This document shows positions 1-8,119 of a DNA stretch of 64,000 nucleotides, in pieces; the first letter of the stretch is position 1, and every line of letters begins with the position of its first letter. The DNA lies in contig OZ006978.1 in NCBI GenBank assembly GCA_963931155.1, forward strand, positions 620,001 to 684,000. The letters are read 5' to 3'. Made by a program: the position numbers and the translations under genes. This DNA is from CALXVA01 sp944392465 (GTDB lineage Bacteria > Bacillota > Clostridia > TANB77 > CAG-508). The notes under the pieces were generated by a model. That model was not told the origin of the DNA and searched no databases. It was given only the letters and a program-made list of their open reading frames with translations.

Positions 1-46
1 TAATCTTACAATCCTTAAATCTCCACCGATTATTGAAATTTCCATT

Positions 47-94
47 AAAAAAATCACATCCTCATACAATATTTTATATATTATATGAGGATGA
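47..94 (-). terminator. Rho-independent terminator of the TPR gene
   Basis: An inverted repeat with arms CATCCTCATA and TATGAGGATG is followed on the minus strand by a run of seven T. It lies directly downstream of the TPR gene and should end its transcript. Confidence 0.75.
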
Positions 95-106
95 ATTGGG
101 TTTTAT

Positions 107-1315
107 TTATTTACTTCTTTGAAAATCGTCTCTATTTCTTTCATTTTCTCGTATCTTTTTCATCATAGCTATATCTTCATTATTAAGGCTAGCACTTAGT
201 GTACAAATTTTAGATAAATGGTTTATAGCCTTTTTTTCTTTTAATTTCATTTTATTTTTACGTCTTTCTTCTCTTACTTCCTTTTCAGGTTTCTTTATTT
301 CTGCTTTTATTGGAGTAAACACGTTCTCTTTTTGTACTTTTTTATACATGTTTGGTTCTAACTCAACTGCTATATTCATATAATTAGTAGCTTTTTCTTT
401 ATCCCCTTTAAGTATTGCAACTTGTGATAAATAATAATATGAACCTGCTTCTGAATCTTCTCCTTTTAAACTTTCTTTAAAATATCTTTCTGCTTCATCT
501 AAATCTCCTTCTATTAAAGCAATTTGACCTATACTTAATTTTGCATTATATAAAAGTGAATTAATTTCTGCTGCTTTTTTATAAAATTCTTTAGCTCTTT
601 GAAAATCATTAACCATTGTGCAAACCATACCTAAATTATAGTATAAATCATAATCTCCTGGATGATATCTAAGTGCATTCATATATACATTTATTGCTTC
701 TTTGTATCTTTCATTTGAATACAAAATTTCACCTAAAAGATTTGAAGCATCATAATATTCTGGTTTCTTTTTAAGGATCTCTTGTAGCATTGATATTGCA
801 TCATCTGGTCTTTCTGCTTTATTTAATAATTTTGCTAAATTAAGGTTTATTCGTATATCTTTATTATTTATCTCAGTTGTTCGTATATATTCATCTACCG
901 CTAAAGCATATTTTCCTTCTAGTTCATAAAGCTCTGCCAAAGTTTTATGTCCCATATAGCTATCTGGATATTTATTAATTAGCTTAAACAAATATTCTTT
1001 TGCTTTATCCGTATTTCCAGATTTTAATGCTATTTTTGCTAATGTTATATTAAGCATTTCTGGGAAATCAACTTTTTTATAGTGTTCTATTAATAGAATA
1101 ATTCCTGGAATTATAATAGATAATAAATAAATTATTATTTTAAAGAAAATGTTCAATCTTGTTCCTGATAATAGTTCGATAAAATTTATTACTATTCCAA
1201 TAAATTCTATTCCCAATATATATACATAACTTGTATCATTTTTTCTAATAAATCTACCAAAAGTTATAATAAATATTGCAAAAGCTAATAAATTAAATAT
1301 GATTTTCTCTACCAA
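107..1315 (-). CDS. TPR-repeat membrane protein
   Basis: Product of about 402 residues. The first ~85 residues contain three hydrophobic segments that look like membrane helices. From about residue 90 to 330 there is a run of tetratricopeptide repeats of ~34 residues with the typical small/aromatic pattern (for example AKEYLFKLINKYPDSYMGHK). The tail is lysine/glutamate-rich and probably cytoplasmic. TPR arrays are protein-interaction scaffolds; nothing here identifies the partner. I prefer a TTG start at 1315 because an AGGTGG ribosome binding site sits 8 bases upstream; two GTG codons lie a little further out, inside that site. It appears to be a single-gene unit ending at a strong terminator. 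The specific function is unknown. Confidence 0.8.
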   Translation of the reverse strand: MVEKIIFNLLAFAIFIITFGRFIRKNDTSYVYILGIEFIGIVINFIELLSGTRLNIFFKIIIYLLSIIIPGIILLIEHYKKVDFPEMLNITLAKIALKSGNTDKAKEYLFKLINKYPDSYMGHKTLAELYELEGKYALAVDEYIRTTEINNKDIRINLNLAKLLNKAERPDDAISMLQEILKKKPEYYDASNLLGEILYSNERYKEAINVYMNALRYHPGDYDLYYNLGMVCTMVNDFQRAKEFYKKAAEINSLLYNAKLSIGQIALIEGDLDEAERYFKESLKGEDSEAGSYYYLSQVAILKGDKEKATNYMNIAVELEPNMYKKVQKENVFTPIKAEIKKPEKEVREERRKNKMKLKEKKAINHLSKICTLSASLNNEDIAMMKKIRENERNRDDFQRSK

Positions 1316-1441
1316 TTTTGTCACCACCTATTTTCTAATTTGTTCTGCTTTTGTAATTTTGGTTTATTTCAATTTTTTAATATTGCATAATGCAGAGAAT
1401 ATATGTGATATGTTGTATAGTACTATTGTAACACAATACAC

Positions 1442-1972
1442 TTATTTCCCCCATTTTTCTTCATAAGCATTCATACATTTTTCAATAATTCTTTCTGCAT
1501 CTTCTCTTCCTAACATTCTATCAACTGTTGTAGTTTTTCCTTCTAATTGTTTGTATACTTCAAAAAAATGTTTTATTTCATCAGATATATGTCTTGGAAG
1601 AGATGAAATATCTTTATATTCGTTTAAGTATGGGTCTTTTTTAGATATTGCAATTATTTTTTCATCTTCTTCACCATTGTCGTTCATTATTAAAACACCT
1701 ATCGGATAACATTCAACCAAAGTAAGTGGAATTATTTGTTCATTACATAAAATAAGTACATCTAGTGGATCATTATCTTCTGCATATGTACGTGGAATAA
1801 AACCATAATTTGTAGGATAATGAGTCGCTGTATACAGCACTCTATCTAGTCTAAGCATTCCTGTTTCTTTATCTAGTTCGTATTTAACATCTCCGCCTTT
1901 AGATATTTCTACAACTCCTATAAAATCATCTTTTTTTATTCTTTCTTTATTTATATCATGCCAAATGTTCAT
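1442..1972 (-). CDS. ppa: Inorganic pyrophosphatase, family I
   Basis: Soluble Mg-dependent enzyme that hydrolyses pyrophosphate to two phosphates, driving nucleotide, tRNA-charging and polymer synthesis. The family core is complete: a KYELDKETG segment with substrate-binding lysine and glutamate, THYPTNYGFIPRT, and the metal-binding DNDPLDVL motif (D-x-D-P-x-D). Length of 176 residues is normal for the bacterial family. The open frame runs further upstream, but MNIWHDI is the usual N-terminus. An AAAGGA site lies 12 bases before this ATG, while the earlier in-frame ATG overlaps that site. The gene is monocistronic, with about 220 bases of AT-rich DNA between it and the next gene. Confidence 0.93.
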   Translation of the reverse strand: MNIWHDINKERIKKDDFIGVVEISKGGDVKYELDKETGMLRLDRVLYTATHYPTNYGFIPRTYAEDNDPLDVLILCNEQIIPLTLVECYPIGVLIMNDNGEEDEKIIAISKKDPYLNEYKDISSLPRHISDEIKHFFEVYKQLEGKTTTVDRMLGREDAERIIEKCMNAYEEKWGK

Positions 1973-2195
1973 TTTTAAATCCATTCCTTTCTTTCCCTGC
2001 ACGAAGGAACACAAAAATCATTTTTACATTACCTTCTCCTATTTATTTAATTTTAGATTTGTAACCACTATGTTATTGATAAAAGCTTGATATCTCTATT
2101 ATTTTTAGCAAATACATGTATTTAAATCTTTTACAATATTTTAAAACAAATACATAAAAAAGTCTAGTCCTATAAAATAAAATGGCATAATATAA

Positions 2196-2237
2196 GCCTT
2201 GGTGGTCACACCCTAAAAGGGGTGTAACCACCGAGGC
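2196..2237 (-). terminator. Long GC-rich hairpin downstream of GNAT cassette A
   Basis: A near-perfect stem of about 18 bp (GCCTTGGTGGTCACACCC pairing with GGGTGTAACCACCGAGGC) closes over a six-base loop, 12 bases after the GNAT stop codon. The U-tract is poor, so termination activity is inferred from position. Its GC content contrasts sharply with the surrounding AT-rich DNA. Confidence 0.6.
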
Positions 2238-2249
2238 CAGTAGTATGTG

Positions 2250-2780
2250 CTACGTCAAATCCTGAATGAATCGTTGACGAATCAGATATCGACTATCTTT
2301 AGTTTCCTGAGTGAAGTACCTTCCTTTCTGGAACTCTCCAATGCTCGCCAAAGACTTTTGGCTTGCCATGTTGTCTGGATGGACAGTGCCGATGAACTTT
2401 GTGAACCCATGACGGACAGCATATTGTTTACCTGTCTTAAGCAAGAGCGTGGCGATTCCCAGTTTTCTTCTTGCTGGATCAACACCAATACCGTTGACGA
2501 TGATTCCATCACCCACCTTGTAGTTATTTGGAAACTCTTCAGTAAAAGTTTCCTCCTCCTTTTCACTTGGTCGTTGCAATAGTAAGAATCCAAGAACTCT
2601 GCTACCTTCTACTGCAATAATCACAACCGAAGGTGTTTGCATCGCCATCAAAATATCATACCTGTTGACACTTTTGGCCAAATCCTCTTGTCCTTGCTTA
2701 TTCAAATCTGCACTAATCCGATCAGACAGCATGACTATCTGCACGAGATCTTTTCCGTCAGCCTTCCGGATATAAATCAT
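2250..2780 (-). CDS. GNAT-family N-acetyltransferase (GC-rich cassette A)
   Basis: A 176-residue GNAT fold protein that should transfer acetyl from acetyl-CoA to an amine; the substrate is unknown. The acetyl-CoA-binding motif A is visible as GIGVDPARRKLGIATLLL, and beta-strand/helix motif B follows in FIGTVHPDNMASQKSL. Start is fixed by an AGAGAGGT site. Base composition and codon choice (GGC, CTC, GTC, GCC) are far richer in GC than neighbouring genes. The gene has its own promoter and leader upstream and a GC-rich hairpin downstream, so it is a self-contained unit. It is related to the second GNAT at 6783-7322: both have GTVHPxNxA and a basic C-terminal RxRF element. This suggests horizontal acquisition of members of one family. 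Confidence 0.85.
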   Translation of the reverse strand: MIYIRKADGKDLVQIVMLSDRISADLNKQGQEDLAKSVNRYDILMAMQTPSVVIIAVEGSRVLGFLLLQRPSEKEEETFTEEFPNNYKVGDGIIVNGIGVDPARRKLGIATLLLKTGKQYAVRHGFTKFIGTVHPDNMASQKSLASIGEFQKGRYFTQETKDSRYLIRQRFIQDLT

Positions 2781-2929
2781 AACACCTCTCTTCTCTTTAG
2801 TTTTTAGTTCTCAAGAGCTGATATATCAGCCCTTATAAGGAAAAGAAAATCCTTCCTTTCCTTTTGATATCTTCTTTCCTATTGCTGTATCTCCTTATCT
2901 CTAAGATATCTTATATTTGAACTATTAAT

Positions 2930-2958
2930 ATTATATCACAGCATCTTTTTTATGTAAA
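2930..2958 (-). promoter_or_regulatory. Promoter of GNAT cassette A
   Basis: Minus strand TTTACA, a 17-base spacer, then a perfect TATAAT. It gives a leader of about 145 bases before the GNAT gene. The leader holds a GGAAAG/CTTTTCC hairpin and the palindrome CTGATATATCAG near 2816-2830, so some leader-mediated control is possible but unproven. Confidence 0.65.
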
Positions 2959-2988
2959 CATTCTAATAAAGCATATCCTCTTTATAGT

Positions 2989-5322
2989 TTATTTTGAAAG
3001 TTTCTCTATAGCTTTTTCTACTGCTTCTCTTTCATCCCAGAAATATTGAACTCCCTTGACTTCTTGATACTGTTCATGACCTTTTCCTATTAAAAGAATC
3101 ATATCTCCTTCTTGTGCATTTTTCATTGCATATTCAATAGCTTCTTGTCTATCATTTATTACAATATATTTACCATTACTTCTATTTAAACCTGTAATTA
3201 TATCGTTATTAATTGATTCAATATCTTCAAATCTAGGATTATCTTCAGTAAGAATTGTAAGTCCTGCATATTTTCCAGAAATTTCTCCCATATCAAATCT
3301 TCTTGATTTTGCTCTGTTGCCTCCACCTCCAAATATGCATACTATCCTTTTTGGTTTATACTCTTTTATTGTTTCCATTAAATTTATCATTTCATCTTCA
3401 TTATGAGCATAATCTATAATTAATTTATAATCATTTTTAGAAACTGCAAGTTCCATTCTACCTTTGACTTGAGCTGTTGTAAGAGCTTTTTTCATTGCTT
3501 CTTTGCTTATTCCTATTTCATTTGCTATTGTTATTGCACATAATGAATTATATACAGAAAATCTTCCCGGAATTGATACTTCAAAACTATCATTCAATTT
3601 TCCTGTAATATCAAATCCCATTCCTAGAAATTTATCACTCATAATAAATTTTATGTTTGATGCTTTCATATCTAAATTTTCTTCATTCATTCCAAATTTA
3701 ATTACTTCACATGTGTGATCTTTTAATATATTTTCATAATTTACATCATCTGCATTTATTATTCCCACATTACATTTTTGGAATAGCAAACTTTTGCAAT
3801 ACATATATTCTTCAAAATTTGCATGCTCATTTGGTCCTATATGTTCATTAGATATATTTGTAAATACACCATAATCAAATGTAAAGCCATCAACTCTGTG
3901 CATTTTTAATCCTTGTGAAGATACTTCCATTATAGCATATTTGCAATCTTCTTCACACATTTCTCTAAATAATTTTTGTATCTCGTAATTTTCTGGCGTT
4001 GTATTGTGAAGTGTAATTTTTCTTTTTCCAATAAATGCTCCTATTGTGCCAATTAGACCTGCTTTTTTTCCATCTATCTCTATCATTCTTTTTAATATAG
4101 TTGACGTTGATGTTTTACCAGCTGTACCGGTTATGCCTATTACTGTTAATTCCTTAGCTGGAAAATTAAAATACGCTGCTGATATTTCTGCCATTGCTTC
4201 TCTTGAAGATTTAACTTTTATAACTGTTACATCTTCTTTTGGAAACTCTATATCTTTTTCTATAACTATAACTTTGGCACCTTTTTTTATAACATCTGGA
4301 ATAAACTTATGTCCATCTGATGTAGCACCTATTTTCGCAACATACAAATCATCTTGTTCTACTTTTCTTGAATCATCTTTTACATCAGATATCTCTACAT
4401 CTAAGCTTCCTTTTACTACTTCATAATCCACATTTTTTAATAGATCTGTTAATTTTGTTATTCTATTCTTTTTTATTATATTATCTACATCTATTTCAGA
4501 TTCAAATACTGTATGAGATGGTCCTTTCATAAACATTGTACCCGTTTTTTCATCCCAGTTTGTTTCAAGTACTCCTCCTATTTGATGCACTTTCACTTTT
4601 CTATCACATCTACCAGTTAAAACTCCTGCAACAACTGCAGTACAGCAACCTGTGCCACAACCTATTGTTTCACCTGTTCCTCTTTCCCATTCTCTTATTT
4701 TTATAGTATGCCTATCTACTAATTGTGCAAAAGTTACATTTGTTTTAAATGGAAATATATCTGTTTTGTATTCTATAGCCTTTCCATATTTCTCAACATC
4801 AAAATCATCTACATCATCTATAAACATTACACAATGAGGGTTTCCCCATGATATAGCTGTTATTTTAAATGTTTTATCTAATATTTTTACTTCTTGTTCT
4901 ATAAATTCTGGCAATTTTGTATTCACTGGAATAATATTAGTATCTAACACAGGCTTTCCTATATTTGCTTCTATATTTACTGCTTTGTCATTTTCAACTG
5001 TTAGATTTACATGTTTAATTCCACCTAATGTTTCTATGTTTAATTCTGTTTTATCTGTTAATTTATGGTCATACACATATTTACTCAAACTTCTTAATGC
5101 ATTACCACACATTTCACCTTCAGTTCCATCTGGGTTAAACATTCTCATTCTAAAATCTGCCACATCTGAACTACAGATTAAAACAAGCCCATCTGAACCA
5201 ACGCCGAAATGTCTATCACTTATATATTTTGCAAGCTCATGTACATTGTTTATTTTTTGATTTATTGCATCTATATATACATAATCATTTCCATAAGCTT
5301 GCATTTTTGTAAATTTGGTCAT
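2989..5322 (-). CDS. dapF-murE: Diaminopimelate epimerase-MurE fusion
   Basis: One 777-residue chain joins two consecutive steps. Residues 1 to ~280 are DapF, which converts LL- to meso-diaminopimelate: QAYGNDYVYIDA, GSDGLVLI, catalytic Cys72 in GEMCGNALR and catalytic Cys222 in GETIGCGTGCC. From ~288 on is MurE, the cytoplasmic ligase that adds meso-DAP to UDP-MurNAc-dipeptide: DDSRKV, ATP-binding GITGTAGKTSTST at ~397-409, EVSSQGL, DYAHN, and the DNPR motif at 694-697 that in this family selects meso-DAP over lysine. The two halves meet with no linker beyond a few residues, and both are full length. Start is set by AGGGGGAG eight bases upstream; an upstream in-frame codon overlaps that site. 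The fusion means one protein makes and then incorporates meso-DAP. Confidence 0.93.
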   Translation of the reverse strand: MTKFTKMQAYGNDYVYIDAINQKINNVHELAKYISDRHFGVGSDGLVLICSSDVADFRMRMFNPDGTEGEMCGNALRSLSKYVYDHKLTDKTELNIETLGGIKHVNLTVENDKAVNIEANIGKPVLDTNIIPVNTKLPEFIEQEVKILDKTFKITAISWGNPHCVMFIDDVDDFDVEKYGKAIEYKTDIFPFKTNVTFAQLVDRHTIKIREWERGTGETIGCGTGCCTAVVAGVLTGRCDRKVKVHQIGGVLETNWDEKTGTMFMKGPSHTVFESEIDVDNIIKKNRITKLTDLLKNVDYEVVKGSLDVEISDVKDDSRKVEQDDLYVAKIGATSDGHKFIPDVIKKGAKVIVIEKDIEFPKEDVTVIKVKSSREAMAEISAAYFNFPAKELTVIGITGTAGKTSTSTILKRMIEIDGKKAGLIGTIGAFIGKRKITLHNTTPENYEIQKLFREMCEEDCKYAIMEVSSQGLKMHRVDGFTFDYGVFTNISNEHIGPNEHANFEEYMYCKSLLFQKCNVGIINADDVNYENILKDHTCEVIKFGMNEENLDMKASNIKFIMSDKFLGMGFDITGKLNDSFEVSIPGRFSVYNSLCAITIANEIGISKEAMKKALTTAQVKGRMELAVSKNDYKLIIDYAHNEDEMINLMETIKEYKPKRIVCIFGGGGNRAKSRRFDMGEISGKYAGLTILTEDNPRFEDIESINNDIITGLNRSNGKYIVINDRQEAIEYAMKNAQEGDMILLIGKGHEQYQEVKGVQYFWDEREAVEKAIEKLSK

Positions 5323-5412
5323 TTTAATTTCTCCCCCTTTTAACACAATTTAAGCAGACTTATCCAAACAAAATTGTTTAAGTCTTGCATTGATAAGTCT
5401 GTTTCTTATTTT

Positions 5413-6591
5413 CTATTTCATTGCTTGCTTTAAATCTTCAATAAGGTCATCTGCATCTTCAATTCCCACAGATAAACGAAGTAATGTATCTGTAATTCCT
5501 AAAGCTTCTCTTGTTTCTTCTGAAATTTCTGTATGTGTTCTACTTACTGGGTGAGTAATTAAACTCTCTACTCCGCCTAAGCTTTCTGCAAACATAATTA
5601 ATTTTAAATTTGATAAAATTTTGTTTACAGTATCCATGCTATCTACTCTGAAAGATATCATTCCACCAAAACCTGTAGTTTGCTTTTTTGTTACTTCATA
5701 ATCTTTATGATCTTCAAACCCTACATAGTAAACCTTTTCGATTTTTGGTTGTTTACGCATCCAATTTGCAACTTTCATGGCATTTTCAGCATGCTTGTCC
5801 ATTCTTAATGCTAAAGTTTTAATTCCTCTTAGCATTATCCAAGAATCCATTGGTCCAAGACCTGCACCATAAATATACATTTGAATTTCTAGTTTTTCTC
5901 CAATTTGACTATCTTTTACTACTACTATCCCTGCTACAACATCATTGTGTCCTGCTAAATATTTTGTACCACTATGAACAACTATATCAGCTCCATGTGT
6001 AAGTGGTCTTTGAAAATATGGTGTTAAAAATGTATTATCTACTACAACTAGTGCTCCTATATCATGTCCAATTTTTGATATTTTTTCAATATCTGCAACT
6101 TTCATCATAGGGTTTGTTGGTGTTTCGATAAATATCATTTTTGTGTTTTTCTTGATAGTTTTCTTTAGTAAATCTAAATCAGACAAATCAATACTATCGT
6201 GGCTGATTCCATTCACCTCTAACACTTCATTTACTTCTCTAAAAGTACCTCCATAAATATCATCAGACATAATAAGATGATCTCCTGGTTTTAGCAAAGA
6301 AAATACAAGTGTTATAGCTGCCATACCAGAACTTACTGCAAATGCTCTTGTTCCCTCCTCTAATATTGTCATTGTCTTTTCCAACTCTTCTCTTGTTGGA
6401 TTAATACATCTTGAATAGTTATATGGGTCTCTTTTTTCAATTGAGCTATGTTTGTACGTTGCTGATTGATAAATTGGGAAACTTATTGAACCAGTTGCTG
6501 GATCAACCCCAAGAGCACCATGTACTACTTTTGATGCAATTTTTAAATTTTCCTTTCTGTCAAAATTTGAATATTCTTTTGAATCTTTCAT
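5413..6591 (-). CDS. Cystathionine gamma-synthase/beta-lyase family PLP enzyme
   Basis: A 392-residue member of the Cys/Met metabolism PLP-dependent family. Visible signatures are the N-terminal IYQSATYKH and NYSRCINPTREELE, the SSGMAAI phosphate-binding loop, DNTFLTPYFQRPL, the PLP-lysine segment HSGTKYLAGHNDV, and the C-terminal SLGGVESLITHP. The family includes cystathionine gamma-synthase (MetB), cystathionine beta-lyase (MetC) and related lyases that share this pattern, and sequence alone does not separate them. The context (no other met gene nearby) does not help either. Ribosome site AGAGGT is 7 bases from the ATG. I looked for a SAM or T-box leader in the short upstream region and saw none. 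Confidence 0.88.
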   Translation of the reverse strand: MKDSKEYSNFDRKENLKIASKVVHGALGVDPATGSISFPIYQSATYKHSSIEKRDPYNYSRCINPTREELEKTMTILEEGTRAFAVSSGMAAITLVFSLLKPGDHLIMSDDIYGGTFREVNEVLEVNGISHDSIDLSDLDLLKKTIKKNTKMIFIETPTNPMMKVADIEKISKIGHDIGALVVVDNTFLTPYFQRPLTHGADIVVHSGTKYLAGHNDVVAGIVVVKDSQIGEKLEIQMYIYGAGLGPMDSWIMLRGIKTLALRMDKHAENAMKVANWMRKQPKIEKVYYVGFEDHKDYEVTKKQTTGFGGMISFRVDSMDTVNKILSNLKLIMFAESLGGVESLITHPVSRTHTEISEETREALGITDTLLRLSVGIEDADDLIEDLKQAMK

Positions 6592-6740
6592 GTTTATTAC
6601 CTCTAGTTTCTTTATAATTCACAGTACATTCTTAATTAAGAACGTAAGCCTGTCGGATAAACACATTTATTATTATATACCATAATTTTAAAATAGTACA
6701 GCTTTTTCGATAAATTTATAGGTTTATCAGCACAAAGCAA

Positions 6741-6763
6741 GCGGGCGAGTAAAACTCGCCCGC
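6741..6763 (-). terminator. GC-rich hairpin downstream of GNAT cassette B
   Basis: A perfect 10-bp stem, GCGGGCGAGT with ACTCGCCCGC, closes over a three-base loop 19 bases after the GNAT stop. The following U-tract is weak. It is probably the terminator of the foreign cassette, given its position and composition. Confidence 0.6.
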
Positions 6764-6782
6764 TCCACCGCGTCCTGTGTTA

Positions 6783-7322
6783 TTAAATCTCGAACGCGAA
6801 CCGCCTCCTTTCAAGGATCCTGCCCCTCGGGGTTTCCCACGTGTAGGGATCGCTCATCGCGACGGTGCCATCCTTGCTCACACACTCAAGCATCTTGATG
6901 CATGCAGAGTTCTTAGGATGAACCGTCCCAACAACAGAGTTGAGCCCAATGCGCTTCATGTACCGTACGCAAAGCTTCATGCTCTCTCGAGCATACCCCT
7001 GTCCCCACAACTCGGGGCGAACAGCAATGGCGTTGAGAATCACCGCTTTCTCCTCAGGAACTCCCTTCAGAAGATCAGCATAGGGCTGGAAGTTTCCTTC
7101 TGCGAGGAAGGAAATCGCAGTCACAGGCAAAGGATCGTTCTCGCGATAGACAAGAATGAGAGCATTCTTGCCCTGCCTGGTTATTGCCATTCCCTTCTTG
7201 GTCATGCCTCCGAAGAAATCCTCCTTTCCTTCAGCTGTCAACTTTTTGAGTGCCCTGTAGAAAATCTCGTAGGCCTTCTCCCAGCCGTCTTCTTTAATCC
7301 ATTGAACATGCAGTCTTGCCAT
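6783..7322 (-). CDS. GNAT-family N-acetyltransferase (GC-rich cassette B)
   Basis: A 179-residue acetyltransferase of the GNAT fold. The acetyl-CoA loop is LWGQGYARESMKLC, preceded by the strand AVILNAIAVRP. Motif B (VVGTVHPKNSACIKML) is shared with the GNAT at 2250-2780, as is the arginine-rich end (ILERRRFAFEI), so the two are distant relatives. The substrate cannot be predicted. Composition is strikingly GC-rich against its neighbours, with codons that the rest of the window avoids. The ribosome site GGGAGG fixes the ATG. It stands alone between a promoter with a small hairpin and a GC-rich terminator-like hairpin, which marks it as a recently acquired single-gene unit. Confidence 0.85.
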   Translation of the reverse strand: MARLHVQWIKEDGWEKAYEIFYRALKKLTAEGKEDFFGGMTKKGMAITRQGKNALILVYRENDPLPVTAISFLAEGNFQPYADLLKGVPEEKAVILNAIAVRPELWGQGYARESMKLCVRYMKRIGLNSVVGTVHPKNSACIKMLECVSKDGTVAMSDPYTWETPRGRILERRRFAFEI

Positions 7323-7382
7323 AAATCTGCCTCCCTAATCGTTGGCGTCTAAAACATGTAACCCCTTTGGTTACATAATGTA

Positions 7383-7411
7383 ATTGTACCATAAGAATGC
7401 TATTTTTGCAA
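7383..7411 (-). promoter_or_regulatory. Promoter of GNAT cassette B
   Basis: Minus strand TTGCAA, a 17-base spacer and TACAAT. Between it and the gene (7356-7376) is a perfect seven-base stem, TGTAACC/GGTTACA, in the leader. Function of that hairpin is unknown. Confidence 0.6.
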
Positions 7412-7440
7412 ACTTATGGTGCTAACAGTTATTCTGGTTT

Positions 7441-8115
7441 CTACATTACATATAACAATATACAAAAGAAATGAAGCATACTACCTAATAATATAAATAA
7501 ATGAAATATAGAATGCATCCATTTATGTTTTTTTCCTACTCCATATAAAATTGCTCCTATGGTATAAGCAATTCCTCCTGCAACTAATAATACAAGTGCA
7601 GGTTTTGAAAGTAACACTGGAAGTAAACTTGCTTTAAATATTATTGCCCATCCCATTCCTAAATAACATATCATGGAAAACTTTTTATATTTTTTTAAAT
7701 CTATTGCATTTAATACAATGCCCAATATCGCCATTGCCCATATAACACCAAAAATAATCCAACCAGTTGCTGTATTGTATTCTCTAAAAGTACATAATGC
7801 AAATGGTGTATATGAACCTGCAATGAGCAAAAATATGGTACAATGGTCTAATACTTGAAGTACTTTTTTTCCTTTACATCTTGGGCTTAATCCATGGTAT
7901 ATGCTAGACATAGTATATAGTATAAGCATTGTAATGCCATAAATTACACCGCTTACTACACCATATCCATTATCTCTAATTGCTGCAAAAGTAGCACAAA
8001 GTACTATTGCAACAATTCCTAAAACCGCTCCAATAATATGTGATGTCATATTAAATATTTCTTCACCTTTAGAGTAGGTAGGTAATATTCTATCTTTTAA
8101 TTTTGTTCTTGTCAT
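7441..8115 (-). CDS. Hemolysin III / PAQR-family membrane protein
   Basis: A 224-residue integral membrane protein with about seven hydrophobic helices and the family histidine pattern (SHIIGAVLG near the N-terminus, SIYHGLSPRCKGKKVLQVLDH in the middle, KWMHSIFHLFILLGSMLHF at the end). These histidines form the metal site in PAQR/hemolysin III proteins. Despite the name, most bacterial members are not shown to be toxins; roles in membrane homeostasis have been suggested. The start at 8115 is preferred because AAAGGA lies 7 bases before it. An upstream in-frame ATG overlaps the end of ldh. The stop of ldh is only four bases before the chosen start, so the two genes are probably co-transcribed and translationally linked. 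Confidence 0.85.
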   Translation of the reverse strand: MTRTKLKDRILPTYSKGEEIFNMTSHIIGAVLGIVAIVLCATFAAIRDNGYGVVSGVIYGITMLILYTMSSIYHGLSPRCKGKKVLQVLDHCTIFLLIAGSYTPFALCTFREYNTATGWIIFGVIWAMAILGIVLNAIDLKKYKKFSMICYLGMGWAIIFKASLLPVLLSKPALVLLVAGGIAYTIGAILYGVGKKHKWMHSIFHLFILLGSMLHFFCILLYVM

Positions 8116-8119
8116 AATA

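Noticed and set aside
2247..2593. Alternative frames over GNAT cassette A on both strands
   Set aside because: The GNAT frame has motif A, a ribosome site and a homologue in the window; the others have neither.
6592..6740. SAM riboswitch or T-box upstream of the Cys/Met enzyme
   Set aside because: The short leader has no conserved riboswitch core or T-box sequence.
6777..7352. Plus-strand frame of 191 residues over GNAT cassette B
   Set aside because: It opposes a clear GNAT gene, lacks a ribosome site and shows no domain.
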